DNA from: Rhizobiaceae bacterium
Lineage (GTDB): Bacteria > Pseudomonadota > Alphaproteobacteria > Rhizobiales > Rhizobiaceae
Length of the DNA: 64,000 nt
Direction: 5' to 3'
Assembly (NCBI GenBank): GCA_028279875.1
Contig: JANQMU010000077.1
Location: 1-64,000 of the forward strand
Part shown: piece by piece, positions 1 through 8,765 of the stretch
Position numbering within the stretch: position 1 is the first letter of the stretch
Layout of the letters: each line of letters opens with the position of its first letter
Made by a program: the position numbers and the translations under genes
The notes under the pieces: generated by a model
What the model was told of the DNA's origin: nothing
What the model saw: only the letters and a program-made list of their open reading frames with translations
The model's database searches: none

Positions 1-134
1 GAAGGGTGGCGGCAAATCGGCCCATCGGCTGCGTTGCGCCGCTTGCCCGATGCACCACATCGCGCTGCGCGACGCGCCTTGCCGAGTGAACCGATTTGCT
101 GCCATCAAATGAACCAATCTAATCACAACTCGCT

Positions 135-713
135 CTAGCCCTCGCCCTCTGGCTTTGCGGCCCCGAGAATATCCGTCAGTTTGACCCCGAAGCGCGTTTC
201 ATCCTCTTCCAGCACGGTGATTTCGCCATGCCCGATCATCCGTCCATTGACCATGATGTCGACGGATTCGCCGATCCTGCGGTCGAGCGATATCGTTGCG
301 CCCTCATTCAGCTGCATCAGGCTCGAAACCTTCATGCGCGTCTTGCCGAGAACGATCTGCACCTCGACGGGGATGTCCATGATGATGTCGGTATTGGCGA
401 TGGTGCCGGATGCGCCGGTGGATGAGGGCGGTTCCGCGTTGCCCATCCCGAAATCGACCGGATCGGGTGTTTCCGCACCCGGCGTTTGCGGCCCGTCAAG
501 CGTGTCGGGAAAATCGTCCATCGAGAATCCGCCGTCCGGGATTTCCGGCAGTTCTCCGTTCGCCTGATCGCCGGCGTCGTCCATCAGCCCGTTCCCGGCC
601 CCGGCGGCATCTTCCTCCAGGACACCGCGCAAATCATTGATTGCCTGGTCCAGTTCGGGCTCGTCGGCGGCGGCCTGTTCACCTTCTTCCGCGAGCGCCT
701 GTTTCTTGGCCAT
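135..713 (-). CDS. fliN: Flagellar motor switch protein FliN
   Basis: FliN forms the lower part of the cytoplasmic C-ring and takes part in rotor switching and in docking of the export ATPase. The 192-residue protein has a long acidic, Gly/Pro-rich N-terminal region (about residues 10-105) and a C-terminal SpoA domain at about 111-183, starting [19 protein letters not shown] and containing [18 protein letters not shown]. It is longer than enterobacterial FliN because of the N-terminal extension, which is usual in rhizobia. It lies 30 bp downstream of fliM in the leftward motA-fliM-fliN run. In rhizobia fliG and flhB normally adjoin, and they would lie beyond the left edge of the window. Confidence 0.95.
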   Translation of the reverse strand: MAKKQALAEEGEQAAADEPELDQAINDLRGVLEEDAAGAGNGLMDDAGDQANGELPEIPDGGFSMDDFPDTLDGPQTPGAETPDPVDFGMGNAEPPSSTGASGTIANTDIIMDIPVEVQIVLGKTRMKVSSLMQLNEGATISLDRRIGESVDIMVNGRMIGHGEITVLEEDETRFGVKLTDILGAAKPEGEG

Positions 714-743
714 TATCCTGTGTCCTCTGTCACGGTCTGTTGA

Positions 744-1676
744 TCATCCGGAAATCAGCTCCCGTATCAGTTCCTGCTCCGGCTCGTGCGCTCCAAGCAC
801 ACGGACCGTATAGCGGTTGCCGGCCTTGCCGAATTCGCACTGGAAGATTCCCTTGCCGCTGGCTTTCAGCAGCGCCCGCACCGGACCTTCATCGGCGAAG
901 GGCAGGATGTCGCCGCACTGCAGCCGCGCGATTTCACCCAAAGTAGTGTCGCTCAGGGCGATGTTGGCCTCCAGCATGACATGCGAACTGGTGACCTGAT
1001 TGCTCAGTTGCTCCAGCCATTCCGGCCGTTCGGCCGGCGCCGGATCTGTCGGTTCGGCGAGTTTTGTCTTCAACACGACCCGTTGCGGCAGGATCGCCTG
1101 AAAGGGTGCTTCAAGGTCGCCGGCCGTCAGCATGAATTGCAGCATGATCGATGGAACCCCGCCGGCTTCGTCTTCCGGGACCGGCGGTTCGGCGAGGATC
1201 GGATGGACACGCACGGTGCCCGTCGGCGGCAGGGCGATGACGGTTTTCAGGCCCTCGGCGAACTGTTTGAACAGAACCGATGAGACGTCGCGCTCGATAG
1301 GCGAAAGGTCACGCGGTTCGATGTCGGTGCCGGTTGGCAGGTTCCCGCCCAGCATGCCCTCCAGCAGGGCAATCAGGAACACGGTGTTTGCCGACAGGAT
1401 GATATCGTCGCACCATTCCCCGATTTCGGCGTTGCAGGTCACCGCATTGACGTCGAGTTCGGCCAGCAATGCCGATTGCGTTCCGATCTCGATCCGGTCG
1501 AGCGCGACACCCGTTGAAAATTCAGTGGTGCCGCGCAGCGCGGTCTGGAAAATCGGGGCGACGTGCTCGGCCAGCGCGCTGCCGCGCGCCTCCATCGTAT
1601 GCCGATCCGCCGATCGCCCGGTCATGCGGGCCAGCAGGGTGCTGTCCATTGCGTGTTGGGAAGCGGGCTCCGTCAT
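744..1676 (-). CDS. fliM: Flagellar motor switch protein FliM (divergent rhizobial type)
   Basis: This is the middle C-ring component that connects FliG to FliN and receives CheY-P. The 310-residue product has the FliM middle domain (about residues 40-200) and a C-terminal SpoA-like domain (about 225-300, with LSDTTLGEIARLQCGDILPF). The start is 4 bp after the motA stop, so the two are probably translationally coupled. The N-terminus (MTEPASQHAMDSTLLARMTG) does not show the classical LSQxEIDALL CheY-binding peptide, only a loose resemblance around DSTLLARM. The call rests on the SpoA domain plus gene order; the sequence is divergent but typical of the order. Confidence 0.9.
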   Translation of the reverse strand: MTEPASQHAMDSTLLARMTGRSADRHTMEARGSALAEHVAPIFQTALRGTTEFSTGVALDRIEIGTQSALLAELDVNAVTCNAEIGEWCDDIILSANTVFLIALLEGMLGGNLPTGTDIEPRDLSPIERDVSSVLFKQFAEGLKTVIALPPTGTVRVHPILAEPPVPEDEAGGVPSIMLQFMLTAGDLEAPFQAILPQRVVLKTKLAEPTDPAPAERPEWLEQLSNQVTSSHVMLEANIALSDTTLGEIARLQCGDILPFADEGPVRALLKASGKGIFQCEFGKAGNRYTVRVLGAHEPEQELIRELISG

Positions 1677-1680
1677 CTCG

Positions 1681-2559
1681 TCAGGCCGCTTGTGCTTCGC
1701 CGCCGCTGCCGACGCTCATCATTTCCTGTTCGACGGCGTCGATGGAGGGCCGCTCATAGGACGAAATGGTCTTGCGACCATGTTCAAGCGCCACCTGCGG
1801 TACCGAACCGTTCATATAGGCCAGGAGGGTCTGCTTGACGATCACATAGAGCCGGTTCTGCTTGTCGCGGACGATTTTGATCTGCCCGGCGATCGGCGAG
1901 AGGATGGAATAGGACAGGAAAATCCCCAAAAACGTTCCCACCAGGGCCGCGCCGATCAGGCCGCCGAGGATTTCCGGCGACTGGTCGATCGCGCCCATCG
2001 CCTTGATCACGCCGAGGACGGCCGCAATGATGCCGATGGCCGGACAGGCGTCGGAAACCGTGGCGATGGCGTGGTAGGACTTCAGCTTGTCGCGCTGGAT
2101 CGTGTGGATTTCCTCATCCATCAGCGCTTCGATCTCATGCGGTCTGGCATTGCCGATGATGATCAGCCGTACATAGTCGCAGACGAAAGCGGTCAGGTCC
2201 TTGTTCCTCAGGACCGAAGGCGAAGCCTGGAAGATCGGTGATTCCTCGGGATTGTCGATATGGGTCTCGATCTCGTTGCGCGATTTCGAGCGCAGATCGC
2301 GCATCAGCCCGTAAAGCACCGAAAGCGTGTCGAGATAGTCCCGTTCCTTCGGCACAGCGAACCTGAACGCCTCCATGATCGCCCTGCCGGAATCCTTGAT
2401 GGTCTTCATCGGGTTGGCGACGAGAAATCCGCCAAATGCCGCGCCGCCGATGATCACCAGCTCATAGGGCTGCATCAGCACGCTGAGATGACCGCCCATG
2501 GCCATGTAACCGCCGAGGATACACCCGAATGTCACGACAAGTCCGATGATAATGTTCAT
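1681..2559 (-). CDS. motA: Flagellar stator protein MotA
   Basis: MotA is the proton-channel stator subunit that, with MotB, applies torque to FliG. The 292-residue protein starts [20 protein letters not shown] (first membrane helix) and has the long cytoplasmic loop followed by two C-terminal helices ([20 protein letters not shown] and [17 protein letters not shown]). I chose the ATG at 2557-2559 over the upstream one because an AGGGAGA ribosome-binding site lies just before it and MotA proteins begin with this helix. It is the first gene of the leftward run. Its promoter lies in the 230 bp divergent spacer shared with the DUF1217 gene. Confidence 0.96.
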   Translation of the reverse strand: MNIIIGLVVTFGCILGGYMAMGGHLSVLMQPYELVIIGGAAFGGFLVANPMKTIKDSGRAIMEAFRFAVPKERDYLDTLSVLYGLMRDLRSKSRNEIETHIDNPEESPIFQASPSVLRNKDLTAFVCDYVRLIIIGNARPHEIEALMDEEIHTIQRDKLKSYHAIATVSDACPAIGIIAAVLGVIKAMGAIDQSPEILGGLIGAALVGTFLGIFLSYSILSPIAGQIKIVRDKQNRLYVIVKQTLLAYMNGSVPQVALEHGRKTISSYERPSIDAVEQEMMSVGSGGEAQAA

Positions 2560-2790
2560 GGGTGGATAAATCTCCCTGCAGCCATCCACCTACAGGTACG
2601 GTCCGTGCCTTGCGTGAAGCTGGAACAGGCTTGGAATTCCCGGCGGGAATCGGCCATTGGCCGCACCGGACATCGAAAGCTTCGCGCAAGGATGCATATC
2701 TAGCATCGCCCCGCAGCAGTCCGGCCGGTGCACCGGGTTCAATCCTCGCCACTGCCTCGGACTTGCATGCCTGTTTTTCAGGGGTCGCGT
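2560..2790. promoter_or_regulatory. Divergent promoter region motA / DUF1217-flgF run
   Basis: This 231 bp spacer separates the leftward motA-fliM-fliN run from the long rightward flagellar run, so both promoters should lie here. It contains a 13 bp palindrome, CGGCCATTGGCCG at 2651-2663, as a possible regulator site. I could not assign -35/-10 elements with confidence. Confidence 0.4.
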
Positions 2791-3564
2791 ATGCTCAATA
2801 CCTATACGAGCTATCTTCAGATCAGTTCCAACATGCCGCGTTCGATCGAGCGCGTCAGCGACCAGCCGCTCGTCGCACGCGAGACGGAATATTATCTGGA
2901 GAACATCGGCAATGTGAAATCGATCGACGATTTCATGGCCGACAGCCGGATCTACAATTATGCGCTCAAGGCCCACGGCCTTGAGGAGATGAACTATGCG
3001 AAGGCGTTTATCCGCAAGGTCCTGAGCGAAGGGATCGAAACCGACAGCAGCTTTGCAAACCAACTGGCTGACAAGCGCTACAGCGGCCTGGTCGAAACGT
3101 TCAACTTCTTCAGAAACGGTGAGGCGACGACGGCCTTCACCAAGGCGCAGCAGGGAACGGTCGACAAATATCTGCGACAGACCCTCGAGGAGGATGCGGG
3201 CGACGACAATGAGGGCGTCCGGCTGGCGCTCTATTTCCAGCGCAAGGCGGCGGAGATCACCGAGCCCTATCAGATACTCGCTGATACGGCGCTGGCCACG
3301 GTGGTGCGCACCGTGCTTTCGCTGCCGGAAGAATTTGCGCTCACCGACATCGACAAGCAGGCGGAGCTGTTTTCGCAGAGCCTCGATTTTGACGATTTTC
3401 AGGATCCCGAGAAACTTGAGAGGTTCCTGCAGCGCTTTACCAGCATGTGGGAGATCGCCAATCCGACCGTCGACACATCCAATGTCCTGCTAAGCGGGAC
3501 CAACGCCTTCGGAATATCCGGCGACCTCCTGCTTTCAATCAACAACCTCAAACTGGGCGGCTGA
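2791..3564 (+). CDS. DUF1217 family flagellar-locus protein
   Basis: This 257-residue soluble, helix-rich protein of the DUF1217 family (MLNTYTSYLQISSNMPRSIE at the start) occurs between motA and flgF in rhizobial flagellar loci. Its role is not established; its constant position suggests a part in basal-body or rod assembly. The start at 2791 is preferred because the upstream in-frame residues do not look family-like and CAGGGG precedes it as a plausible ribosome-binding site. The stop overlaps the start area of flgF (1 bp gap), indicating an operon. It has no signal peptide and no membrane helix. Confidence 0.85.
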   Translation: MLNTYTSYLQISSNMPRSIERVSDQPLVARETEYYLENIGNVKSIDDFMADSRIYNYALKAHGLEEMNYAKAFIRKVLSEGIETDSSFANQLADKRYSGLVETFNFFRNGEATTAFTKAQQGTVDKYLRQTLEEDAGDDNEGVRLALYFQRKAAEITEPYQILADTALATVVRTVLSLPEEFALTDIDKQAELFSQSLDFDDFQDPEKLERFLQRFTSMWEIANPTVDTSNVLLSGTNAFGISGDLLLSINNLKLGG

Positions 3565-3565
3565 C

Positions 3566-4276
3566 ATGCAACCATCCCTCTATGTGGCTTTGTCTTCACA
3601 GATCGCGTTGGAAAACCGTCTCAACACGATTGCCGACAATGTCGCCAACAGCAGCACGATCGGATATCGGCCGACCGAGATCCGGTTTGAATCGCTTGTC
3701 AACGAAGAGACGGCCTTCGTCTCCGACGGACAGACCTATCTGTCGACCCGCGGCGGCGGTCTCACCCAGACCGGCAGCATGCTCGATTTTGCCGTCCAGG
3801 GCGGCGGCTGGTTCGCGATTGAAACGCCGGCGGGCCTCGCCCTGACCCGCGACGGCCGGTTCACCATCAGTGATGCCGGGGAACTGGTCACATTGAGCGG
3901 ATACCCGGTGCTCGATCCCGGCGGCGCGCCGATCCAGCTCAATGGCAATGCCGAGCCGCCGACGGTCTCGAAAGACGGATTGCTGCGGCAGGACGGAGCC
4001 GTTGTCGGCTCGATCGGGTTGTACGAGCTGGATCCGAATGCCGCCTTCACCCGTTTCGAAAACAGCGCCATCATCCCGCAGGGCAATCCGCAGCCCCTTG
4101 TCGACCGCGCTGATTCCGGAATCGTCCAGGGCTATCTGGAGCAGTCGGGTGTGAACGCGGTCGCTGAAATGAGTCGTCTGATCATGGTGACGAAGGCCTT
4201 CGAGAACACGTCAAGCCTGATCAGGGATGGCGAAACGGCCCTGGACAAGGCGGTGGAAACGCTGGGCGGAGCCTGA
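3566..4276 (+). CDS. flgF: Flagellar basal-body rod protein FlgF
   Basis: FlgF is a proximal rod subunit. The 236-residue product has the N-terminal rod/hook/HAP signature (NRLNTIADNVANSSTIGYRP, about residues 15-34). The C-terminal partner helix, GVNAVAEMSRLIMVTKAFEN, packs with it as a coiled coil during polymerisation. There is no cleavable signal, as expected for type III exported axial proteins. It follows the DUF1217 gene by 1 bp and precedes fliI. FlgG at 7517 is the paralogue; the absence of the longer FlgG C-terminus and its position favour FlgF. Confidence 0.93.
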   Translation: MQPSLYVALSSQIALENRLNTIADNVANSSTIGYRPTEIRFESLVNEETAFVSDGQTYLSTRGGGLTQTGSMLDFAVQGGGWFAIETPAGLALTRDGRFTISDAGELVTLSGYPVLDPGGAPIQLNGNAEPPTVSKDGLLRQDGAVVGSIGLYELDPNAAFTRFENSAIIPQGNPQPLVDRADSGIVQGYLEQSGVNAVAEMSRLIMVTKAFENTSSLIRDGETALDKAVETLGGA

Positions 4277-4339
4277 TGGCGGCCCTGGGGCGATATTGTG
4301 AAACCGCGCCGGTAGGCATCCGGCGGGAGGTCCCCCGCC

Positions 4340-5722
4340 ATGCCCGATGAGATGAAATCGGCGTTCAACTCGGTGACCCTGTCTGCGCTGGAGGTCCTGA
4401 CGGGCCGGTTTGCCGGCCCCGAAGACCTGGTGCGCCGGGGCGGGGTGGTGAGCACCATCACGCCCGCCAACTACCATGTCAAAGGTCTGTCGTCCCATGT
4501 CTGCCTCGGGGACTATGTCGAGCACCACAGCAGAAACGGCGTCCATCTGGGAGAGGTCGTCAAGGTCGAACCCGATGCGGTGATCGTCTGTCCGATCGAA
4601 CGCGGCGAAGCCATCGGCATCGGCGACCCCGTCATCCGTTTCGGCGCGTTCCGTATCGCCCCCGACGCGGGCTGGTGCGGCCGCACCATCAACGCACTCG
4701 GCCAGCCGATCGACGGCCTCGGACCGATGGCGCCGGGCAAGCGGCGGCGTTCGGTCGCCAGCGACGCGCCGGCATCGATGATGCGGCAGCGGGTCAAAAC
4801 GCCGCTGAAAACCGGCGTCCGGGCCATCGACATATTTTCGCCCCTGTGCCTCGGACAGCGGCTTGGCGTCTTTGCCGGATCGGGTGTCGGAAAGTCCACA
4901 TTGCTGTCGATGCTGACCCGCGCCGACGCCTTTGACAGGGCGGTGATCGCGCTGGTCGGGGAACGCGGCCGGGAAGTCCGCGAATTCATCGAAGATACGC
5001 TGGGCGAACATATGGGCAAGTCCGTCGCGGTTGTTGCCACCAGCGATGAAAGCCCGATGATCCGCCGCATGGCGCCGCTGACCGCCATGACCATTGCCGA
5101 GCATTTTCGCGAGGCCGGAGAGAATGTCCTGCTGATCGTCGACAGCATCACCCGGTTCGCCCACGCCATCCGTGAGGTCGGCGTTGCCTCCGGCGAGCTG
5201 CCGGTGGCCCGCGGCTATCCGGCTTCGGTCTTTACGGAACTGCCACGCCTGCTCGAGCGCGCCGGGCCGGGCGCCGCGGGATCGGGATCGATCACGGCGA
5301 TCGTCTCCATCCTGGTCGACGGCGACAATCACAACGATCCGGTGGCCGATGCCACCCGCGGCATTCTCGACGGACATATCGTGCTGGAGCGCGGGCTTGC
5401 CGAGGAAGGCCGCTATCCGCCGATCAACCCGCTGGCCTCCATCTCCCGACTGGCGCGTGCCGCCTGGCAACCGGAGGAGGAAAGCCTGGTCATCAAGCTC
5501 AAATCGCTGATCCAGCGCTATGAGGAGACCCGCGATCTGCGTCTACTCGGCGGCTACCGGCCGGGCACCGATCCCGATCTGGACATGGCGATACAGCAGG
5601 TGCCGGTGATCTACGACGTCCTCAAGCAACAGCCGGACGCCAAACTCGCGCGGGATTCCTTTGCCGACCTCGCTGACGCGATGAAACGCGCCGCCCAGTC
5701 CGAGCCGCAGAATTCGAAATGA
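4340..5722 (+). CDS. fliI: Flagellar export ATPase FliI
   Basis: FliI is the type III export ATPase that unfolds and delivers substrates to the FlhA/FlhB gate. The 460-residue protein has the Walker A loop FAGSGVGKSTLLSML (about residues 178-192), the Walker B stretch ENVLLIVDSITRFAHAI and the RYPPINPLASISRL motif shared with F1 beta-like ATPases. A GGGAGG ribosome-binding site lies shortly before the ATG. The usual partners are a FliH-like stator (candidate at 16650) and FliJ (candidate at 31169). It is followed after 4 bp by a membrane-anchored protein gene. Confidence 0.97.
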   Translation: MPDEMKSAFNSVTLSALEVLTGRFAGPEDLVRRGGVVSTITPANYHVKGLSSHVCLGDYVEHHSRNGVHLGEVVKVEPDAVIVCPIERGEAIGIGDPVIRFGAFRIAPDAGWCGRTINALGQPIDGLGPMAPGKRRRSVASDAPASMMRQRVKTPLKTGVRAIDIFSPLCLGQRLGVFAGSGVGKSTLLSMLTRADAFDRAVIALVGERGREVREFIEDTLGEHMGKSVAVVATSDESPMIRRMAPLTAMTIAEHFREAGENVLLIVDSITRFAHAIREVGVASGELPVARGYPASVFTELPRLLERAGPGAAGSGSITAIVSILVDGDNHNDPVADATRGILDGHIVLERGLAEEGRYPPINPLASISRLARAAWQPEEESLVIKLKSLIQRYEETRDLRLLGGYRPGTDPDLDMAIQQVPVIYDVLKQQPDAKLARDSFADLADAMKRAAQSEPQNSK

Positions 5723-5726
5723 ACGG

Positions 5727-6296
5727 ATGACCGCAATGATGCCGCCTGACGACGAGGATCAGCAGCAGCCGCTGACCGAGCAAAAACCGGCCGACGGGCG
5801 CCAGGGAACCGACAGGTTCCTGCTCTTTTCAGGTCTGCTGATCGCCGGATTTGCAGCCTTCTTCCCGTGGTATGTGTTCCTTAACCAGGATCAGTTCGGC
5901 GTGCGCCCCATGGGGTTTGCGAGCAACCGGGATCTGCCCGAACTGCCCGGAAGGAGCGTGGTCGCCGCATCGCCTCTGGCGATCCCGGACTCCGATACCG
6001 AATCATCCGGCGAGACCCTCGACAGGATCAACACAGCGACGGTCAATATGAATGCTCCGGAGCGCGAACCCCTGTTGGGCGCCGATGCCGGTCCCAATCA
6101 GCGGTTTCCGGGGCGAAACTCGAGTTTCCGGCTGCTGCATGTGGTCAATGGCCGGGCGCTGATCGAGGATGGCAGCGGCATGTATGTGGTCCGCATCGGT
6201 TCGGTCCTTCCGGACAACAGCCGGCTCGCGACCCTGGAAAAACGCAATGGCCGCTGGGTCATCGTGACCTCCGACGGCGACGTTATCGATCGCTGA
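5727..6296 (+). CDS. Membrane-anchored protein with PilP/GspC-like C-terminal beta domain
   Basis: The 189-residue protein is not a textbook flagellar component. Residues 1-28 are polar and charged; about 30-50 form one membrane helix (RFLLFSGLLIAGFAAFFPWY); about 55-130 are low-complexity periplasmic linker. The C-terminal 55 residues read like a small beta domain (LLHVVNGRALIEDGSG, VVRIGSVLPDNSRLATLEKR, WVIVTSDGDVI). That pattern of an inhibitor-style strand, a 'vGs.lPd.s.l..l' turn and a final '.v..dG..i' recalls the homology regions of PilP/GspC inner-membrane proteins. The resemblance is inferred from pattern only. It sits 4 bp after fliI and before flgB, so it is probably co-transcribed and may help basal-body assembly. 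Confidence 0.7.
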   Translation: MTAMMPPDDEDQQQPLTEQKPADGRQGTDRFLLFSGLLIAGFAAFFPWYVFLNQDQFGVRPMGFASNRDLPELPGRSVVAASPLAIPDSDTESSGETLDRINTATVNMNAPEREPLLGADAGPNQRFPGRNSSFRLLHVVNGRALIEDGSGMYVVRIGSVLPDNSRLATLEKRNGRWVIVTSDGDVIDR

Positions 6297-6369
6297 AGCG
6301 CGCCCGGCCGTTCCGCAAGTCCCGCGCAAGATTAAACACCTAGTCTTCGGGTCTCTAGGGGAGAATCGG

Positions 6370-6762
6370 ATGCAGCCGATCCAGCTTTTTCAACTCGCGT
6401 CGAGCCAGGCCCACTGGCTGTCGGTTCGTCAGAGCGTGGTCTCCGGGAACATCGCCAATGCCAATACGCCGGGCTTCGTCGCCAGGGACGTGGAACCCTT
6501 TGCAAAGGTTCTTGAATCCTTCGGGACACCGGGCAACGCGGGCCGCATGGCTGCAACCCATCCCATGCATTTCAGCGATGGCGCGTCCGGTTCGGTGCGC
6601 ACGGCGCAAACCTCTCCCGATATCGGCGTCTCCCCCTCCGGCAACACCGTTTCGCTGGAACAGGAACTGATGAATGCGGGCGAGGTGCGCCGCGCCTATG
6701 AACTCAATACGGGCCTGGTCAAATCGTTCCACCGCATGATGCTGATGACGGTACGCAAATGA
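6370..6762 (+). CDS. flgB: Flagellar basal-body rod protein FlgB
   Basis: FlgB is the proximal rod subunit closest to the MS ring and FliE. The 130-residue product has the rod signature [20 protein letters not shown] near residues 25-44 and a C-terminal helix ending in [16 protein letters not shown] strong ribosome-binding site (GGGGAGAATCGG) precedes the ATG. A 73 bp spacer after the previous gene could carry an internal promoter. The stop overlaps the flgC start by 4 bp (ATGA), which fixes operon membership. Confidence 0.95.
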   Translation: MQPIQLFQLASSQAHWLSVRQSVVSGNIANANTPGFVARDVEPFAKVLESFGTPGNAGRMAATHPMHFSDGASGSVRTAQTSPDIGVSPSGNTVSLEQELMNAGEVRRAYELNTGLVKSFHRMMLMTVRK

Positions 6763-7184
6763 CCATGGATCCGCTGACAACCGCGCTGAAGGTGGCCGCG
6801 TCCGGCCTGGAGGCGCAATCGATCCGGCTGCGTGTCGTCTCGGAAAACATGGCCAATGCGCAGACCACCGGCGGTAAGCCCGGCGGCGACCCCTATCAGC
6901 GCAAGACCGTCGAGTTCATATCCGAGCTCGATGCGCTGTCGAGTGTCGCCCTGGTGCGGGTGAACGACATCAACCATGACACATCCGAATTCGGCATTGA
7001 ATACGACCCCGGCAATTCCGCCGCCGACGAACACGGAATGGTCAAATTGCCCAATGTGAACGTGCTGGTCGAAATGGCCGACATGCGGGAAGCCAACCGC
7101 TCCTATGAGGCCAATCTGCAGACCGTCAAACAGGCACGGGAACTCATTTCCATGACCATTGACCTGTTGAGATCGTCCTCATGA
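6759..7184 (+). CDS. flgC: Flagellar basal-body rod protein FlgC
   Basis: FlgC is a proximal rod subunit. The 141-residue product contains [20 protein letters not shown], the rod-protein N-terminal motif, and a C-terminal coiled-coil helix beginning [20 protein letters not shown]. It overlaps flgB upstream and fliE downstream by 4 bp each (ATGA junctions), so translation is probably coupled across flgB-flgC-fliE. Confidence 0.96.
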   Translation: MTMDPLTTALKVAASGLEAQSIRLRVVSENMANAQTTGGKPGGDPYQRKTVEFISELDALSSVALVRVNDINHDTSEFGIEYDPGNSAADEHGMVKLPNVNVLVEMADMREANRSYEANLQTVKQARELISMTIDLLRSSS

Positions 7185-7504
7185 TAGACACCATCCAGAC
7201 CACCACCGCCGTGTCGCGACAACTTGGCGGCGTCGAGGAAACATCGGCATCCGTTATCGTGCCGGCGGCGACGCCGAATGTCGGCAGTGCCGATTTCGGC
7301 ACGGTTATGGCCGATATGGCCGGCAACATGGTCGCCGCGATTCAACGCGGTGAACAGGCTTCCATCGACGGACTGAACGGAGAGGCGACCACCCAGGAAG
7401 TGGTTGAAGCGGTCATGAGCGCCGAGCGGACCTTGCAGACCGCACTGGCCGTTCGCGACAAGATCGTCACCGCCTATCTCGAAATCAGCCGCATGCCCAT
7501 CTGA
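7181..7504 (+). CDS. fliE: Flagellar hook-basal body complex protein FliE
   Basis: FliE is the adaptor between the MS ring and the first rod subunit, and one of the first proteins exported. The 107-residue product has a typical flexible N-terminus and a conserved C-terminal helix containing [20 protein letters not shown] and ending [10 protein letters not shown], the FliE hallmark. The start overlaps the flgC stop, and flgG follows after 12 bp. Length and order match the family. Confidence 0.95.
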   Translation: MIDTIQTTTAVSRQLGGVEETSASVIVPAATPNVGSADFGTVMADMAGNMVAAIQRGEQASIDGLNGEATTQEVVEAVMSAERTLQTALAVRDKIVTAYLEISRMPI

Positions 7505-7516
7505 GGAAACCCGACC

Positions 7517-8305
7517 ATGAAAGCACTGGCCATAGCCGCAACCGGAATGAATGCGCAGCAGTTGAACCTGGAGGTGATCGCCAACAACATCGCCAACATC
7601 AACACCACGGGTTTCAAGCGGGCACGCGCCGAGTTCTCCGACCTGCTCTATCAGGTCGAAAAGGCGCAGGGCGTGCCCGCCAGGGCCAATCAGTCGATTG
7701 TTCCCGAGGGCGCGCATATCGGACTTGGCGTCCAGACCATGGCGATCCGCAATGTCCATGTACAGGGATCGCTGGTCAACACCGGCAACAAGCTCGATCT
7801 GGCGTTGGTCGGCCGCGGCTGGCTCCAGGTGCAGAGTGCCGAGGGCGAGACGCTCTACACCAGGGCCGGCGCCCTCAACACCAATGCCGAGGGTGACGTC
7901 GTCACGGCGGACGGTTACCGCCTGGAGCCGCAGCTCAACATCCCGCCCGGCGTCACCGAAATCGTCGTCAGCAAATCAGGTCAGATGTTCGTGCGTGTCG
8001 GTGACGATCCCGACATGCAGGAAATCGGTCAGATGACGATTGCCAATTTCGTCAATGAAGCCGGTCTCGAGCCGCTCGGAGACAGCCTCTTCCGCGAAAC
8101 CGAGGCGTCAGGCCCGTCGATCGTCGGCGTGCCCGGTGATCCGGGCTTCGCTGCCGTGCAGCAGGGCTATCTCGAAGCCTCCAATGTGGACGCAGTCAAG
8201 GAAATCACCGATCTGATCTCGGCACAGCGGGCCTATGAGATGAATTCAAAGATCATCCAGGCAGCCGACGACATGGCTTCGGTCATTTCGCGCAATCTGG
8301 GGTAG
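7517..8305 (+). CDS. flgG: Flagellar distal rod protein FlgG
   Basis: FlgG builds the distal rod. The 262-residue protein starts [20 protein letters not shown] and has the [20 protein letters not shown] rod motif and the C-terminal helix beginning [20 protein letters not shown]. Length, the [10 protein letters not shown] start and the complete C-terminus distinguish FlgG from FlgF. A 7 bp gap separates it from flgA. No deviation from the family was noticed. Confidence 0.97.
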   Translation: MKALAIAATGMNAQQLNLEVIANNIANINTTGFKRARAEFSDLLYQVEKAQGVPARANQSIVPEGAHIGLGVQTMAIRNVHVQGSLVNTGNKLDLALVGRGWLQVQSAEGETLYTRAGALNTNAEGDVVTADGYRLEPQLNIPPGVTEIVVSKSGQMFVRVGDDPDMQEIGQMTIANFVNEAGLEPLGDSLFRETEASGPSIVGVPGDPGFAAVQQGYLEASNVDAVKEITDLISAQRAYEMNSKIIQAADDMASVISRNLG

Positions 8306-8312
8306 TCCGGAT

Positions 8313-8765
8313 ATGACCCGCCTCGCTCTGACTGTGGTGATGATCCTGCAACTGGCGCTGGGTGCCAAGGCGCTGGCCGAGCCCGTCGCCGTGATCCCGA
8401 CCCAGATCATCTATCCCGGCGACACCGTGCAGGCCGAGATGCTCAAGACGGTGGAGGTCACCAACAAGCGCATTCGCCGGGATTACGCCTCCTCGCCTGA
8501 TCAGGTGGCCGGCAAGATCGCGCGCCGTACCCTGCTGCCAGGCCGGGTCATTCCGGTCTCGGCCATTCGCGAACCCTATGTGATCGAACGCGGGTCGACG
8601 GTGACCATGGTGTTTTCCGAGGGCGGGCTGACGATCACGGCTCCCGGTACGCCGCTCAAACCGGCTTCGGTGGGCGATTTTATCCGTGTGCGCAACCTCA
8701 ATACGGGCGTCATGGTCTCGGGAACCGTCATGGCCGACGGAACCGTCAGGGTGGCGGTCCGATGA
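8313..8765 (+). CDS. flgA: P-ring assembly chaperone FlgA
   Basis: FlgA is a periplasmic chaperone for FlgI polymerisation into the P ring. The 150-residue protein has a Sec signal peptide (TRLALTVVMILQLALGAKA, cleavage near residue 22) and a compact SAF-type C-terminal domain (PGRVIPVSAIREPYVIERGS; GDFIRVRNLNTGVMVSGTV). It is shorter than enterobacterial FlgA, as is usual in alphaproteobacteria. The 4 bp overlap with flgI supports coupled synthesis with its client. Confidence 0.94.
   Translation: MTRLALTVVMILQLALGAKALAEPVAVIPTQIIYPGDTVQAEMLKTVEVTNKRIRRDYASSPDQVAGKIARRTLLPGRVIPVSAIREPYVIERGSTVTMVFSEGGLTITAPGTPLKPASVGDFIRVRNLNTGVMVSGTVMADGTVRVAVR

Noticed and set aside
1..134. GC-rich palindromic sequence at the left edge, downstream of fliN
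   Set aside because: Several short self-complementary words (for example GCGCTGCGCGACGCGC) are visible but no clean stem with T-run, and half the context is outside the window.
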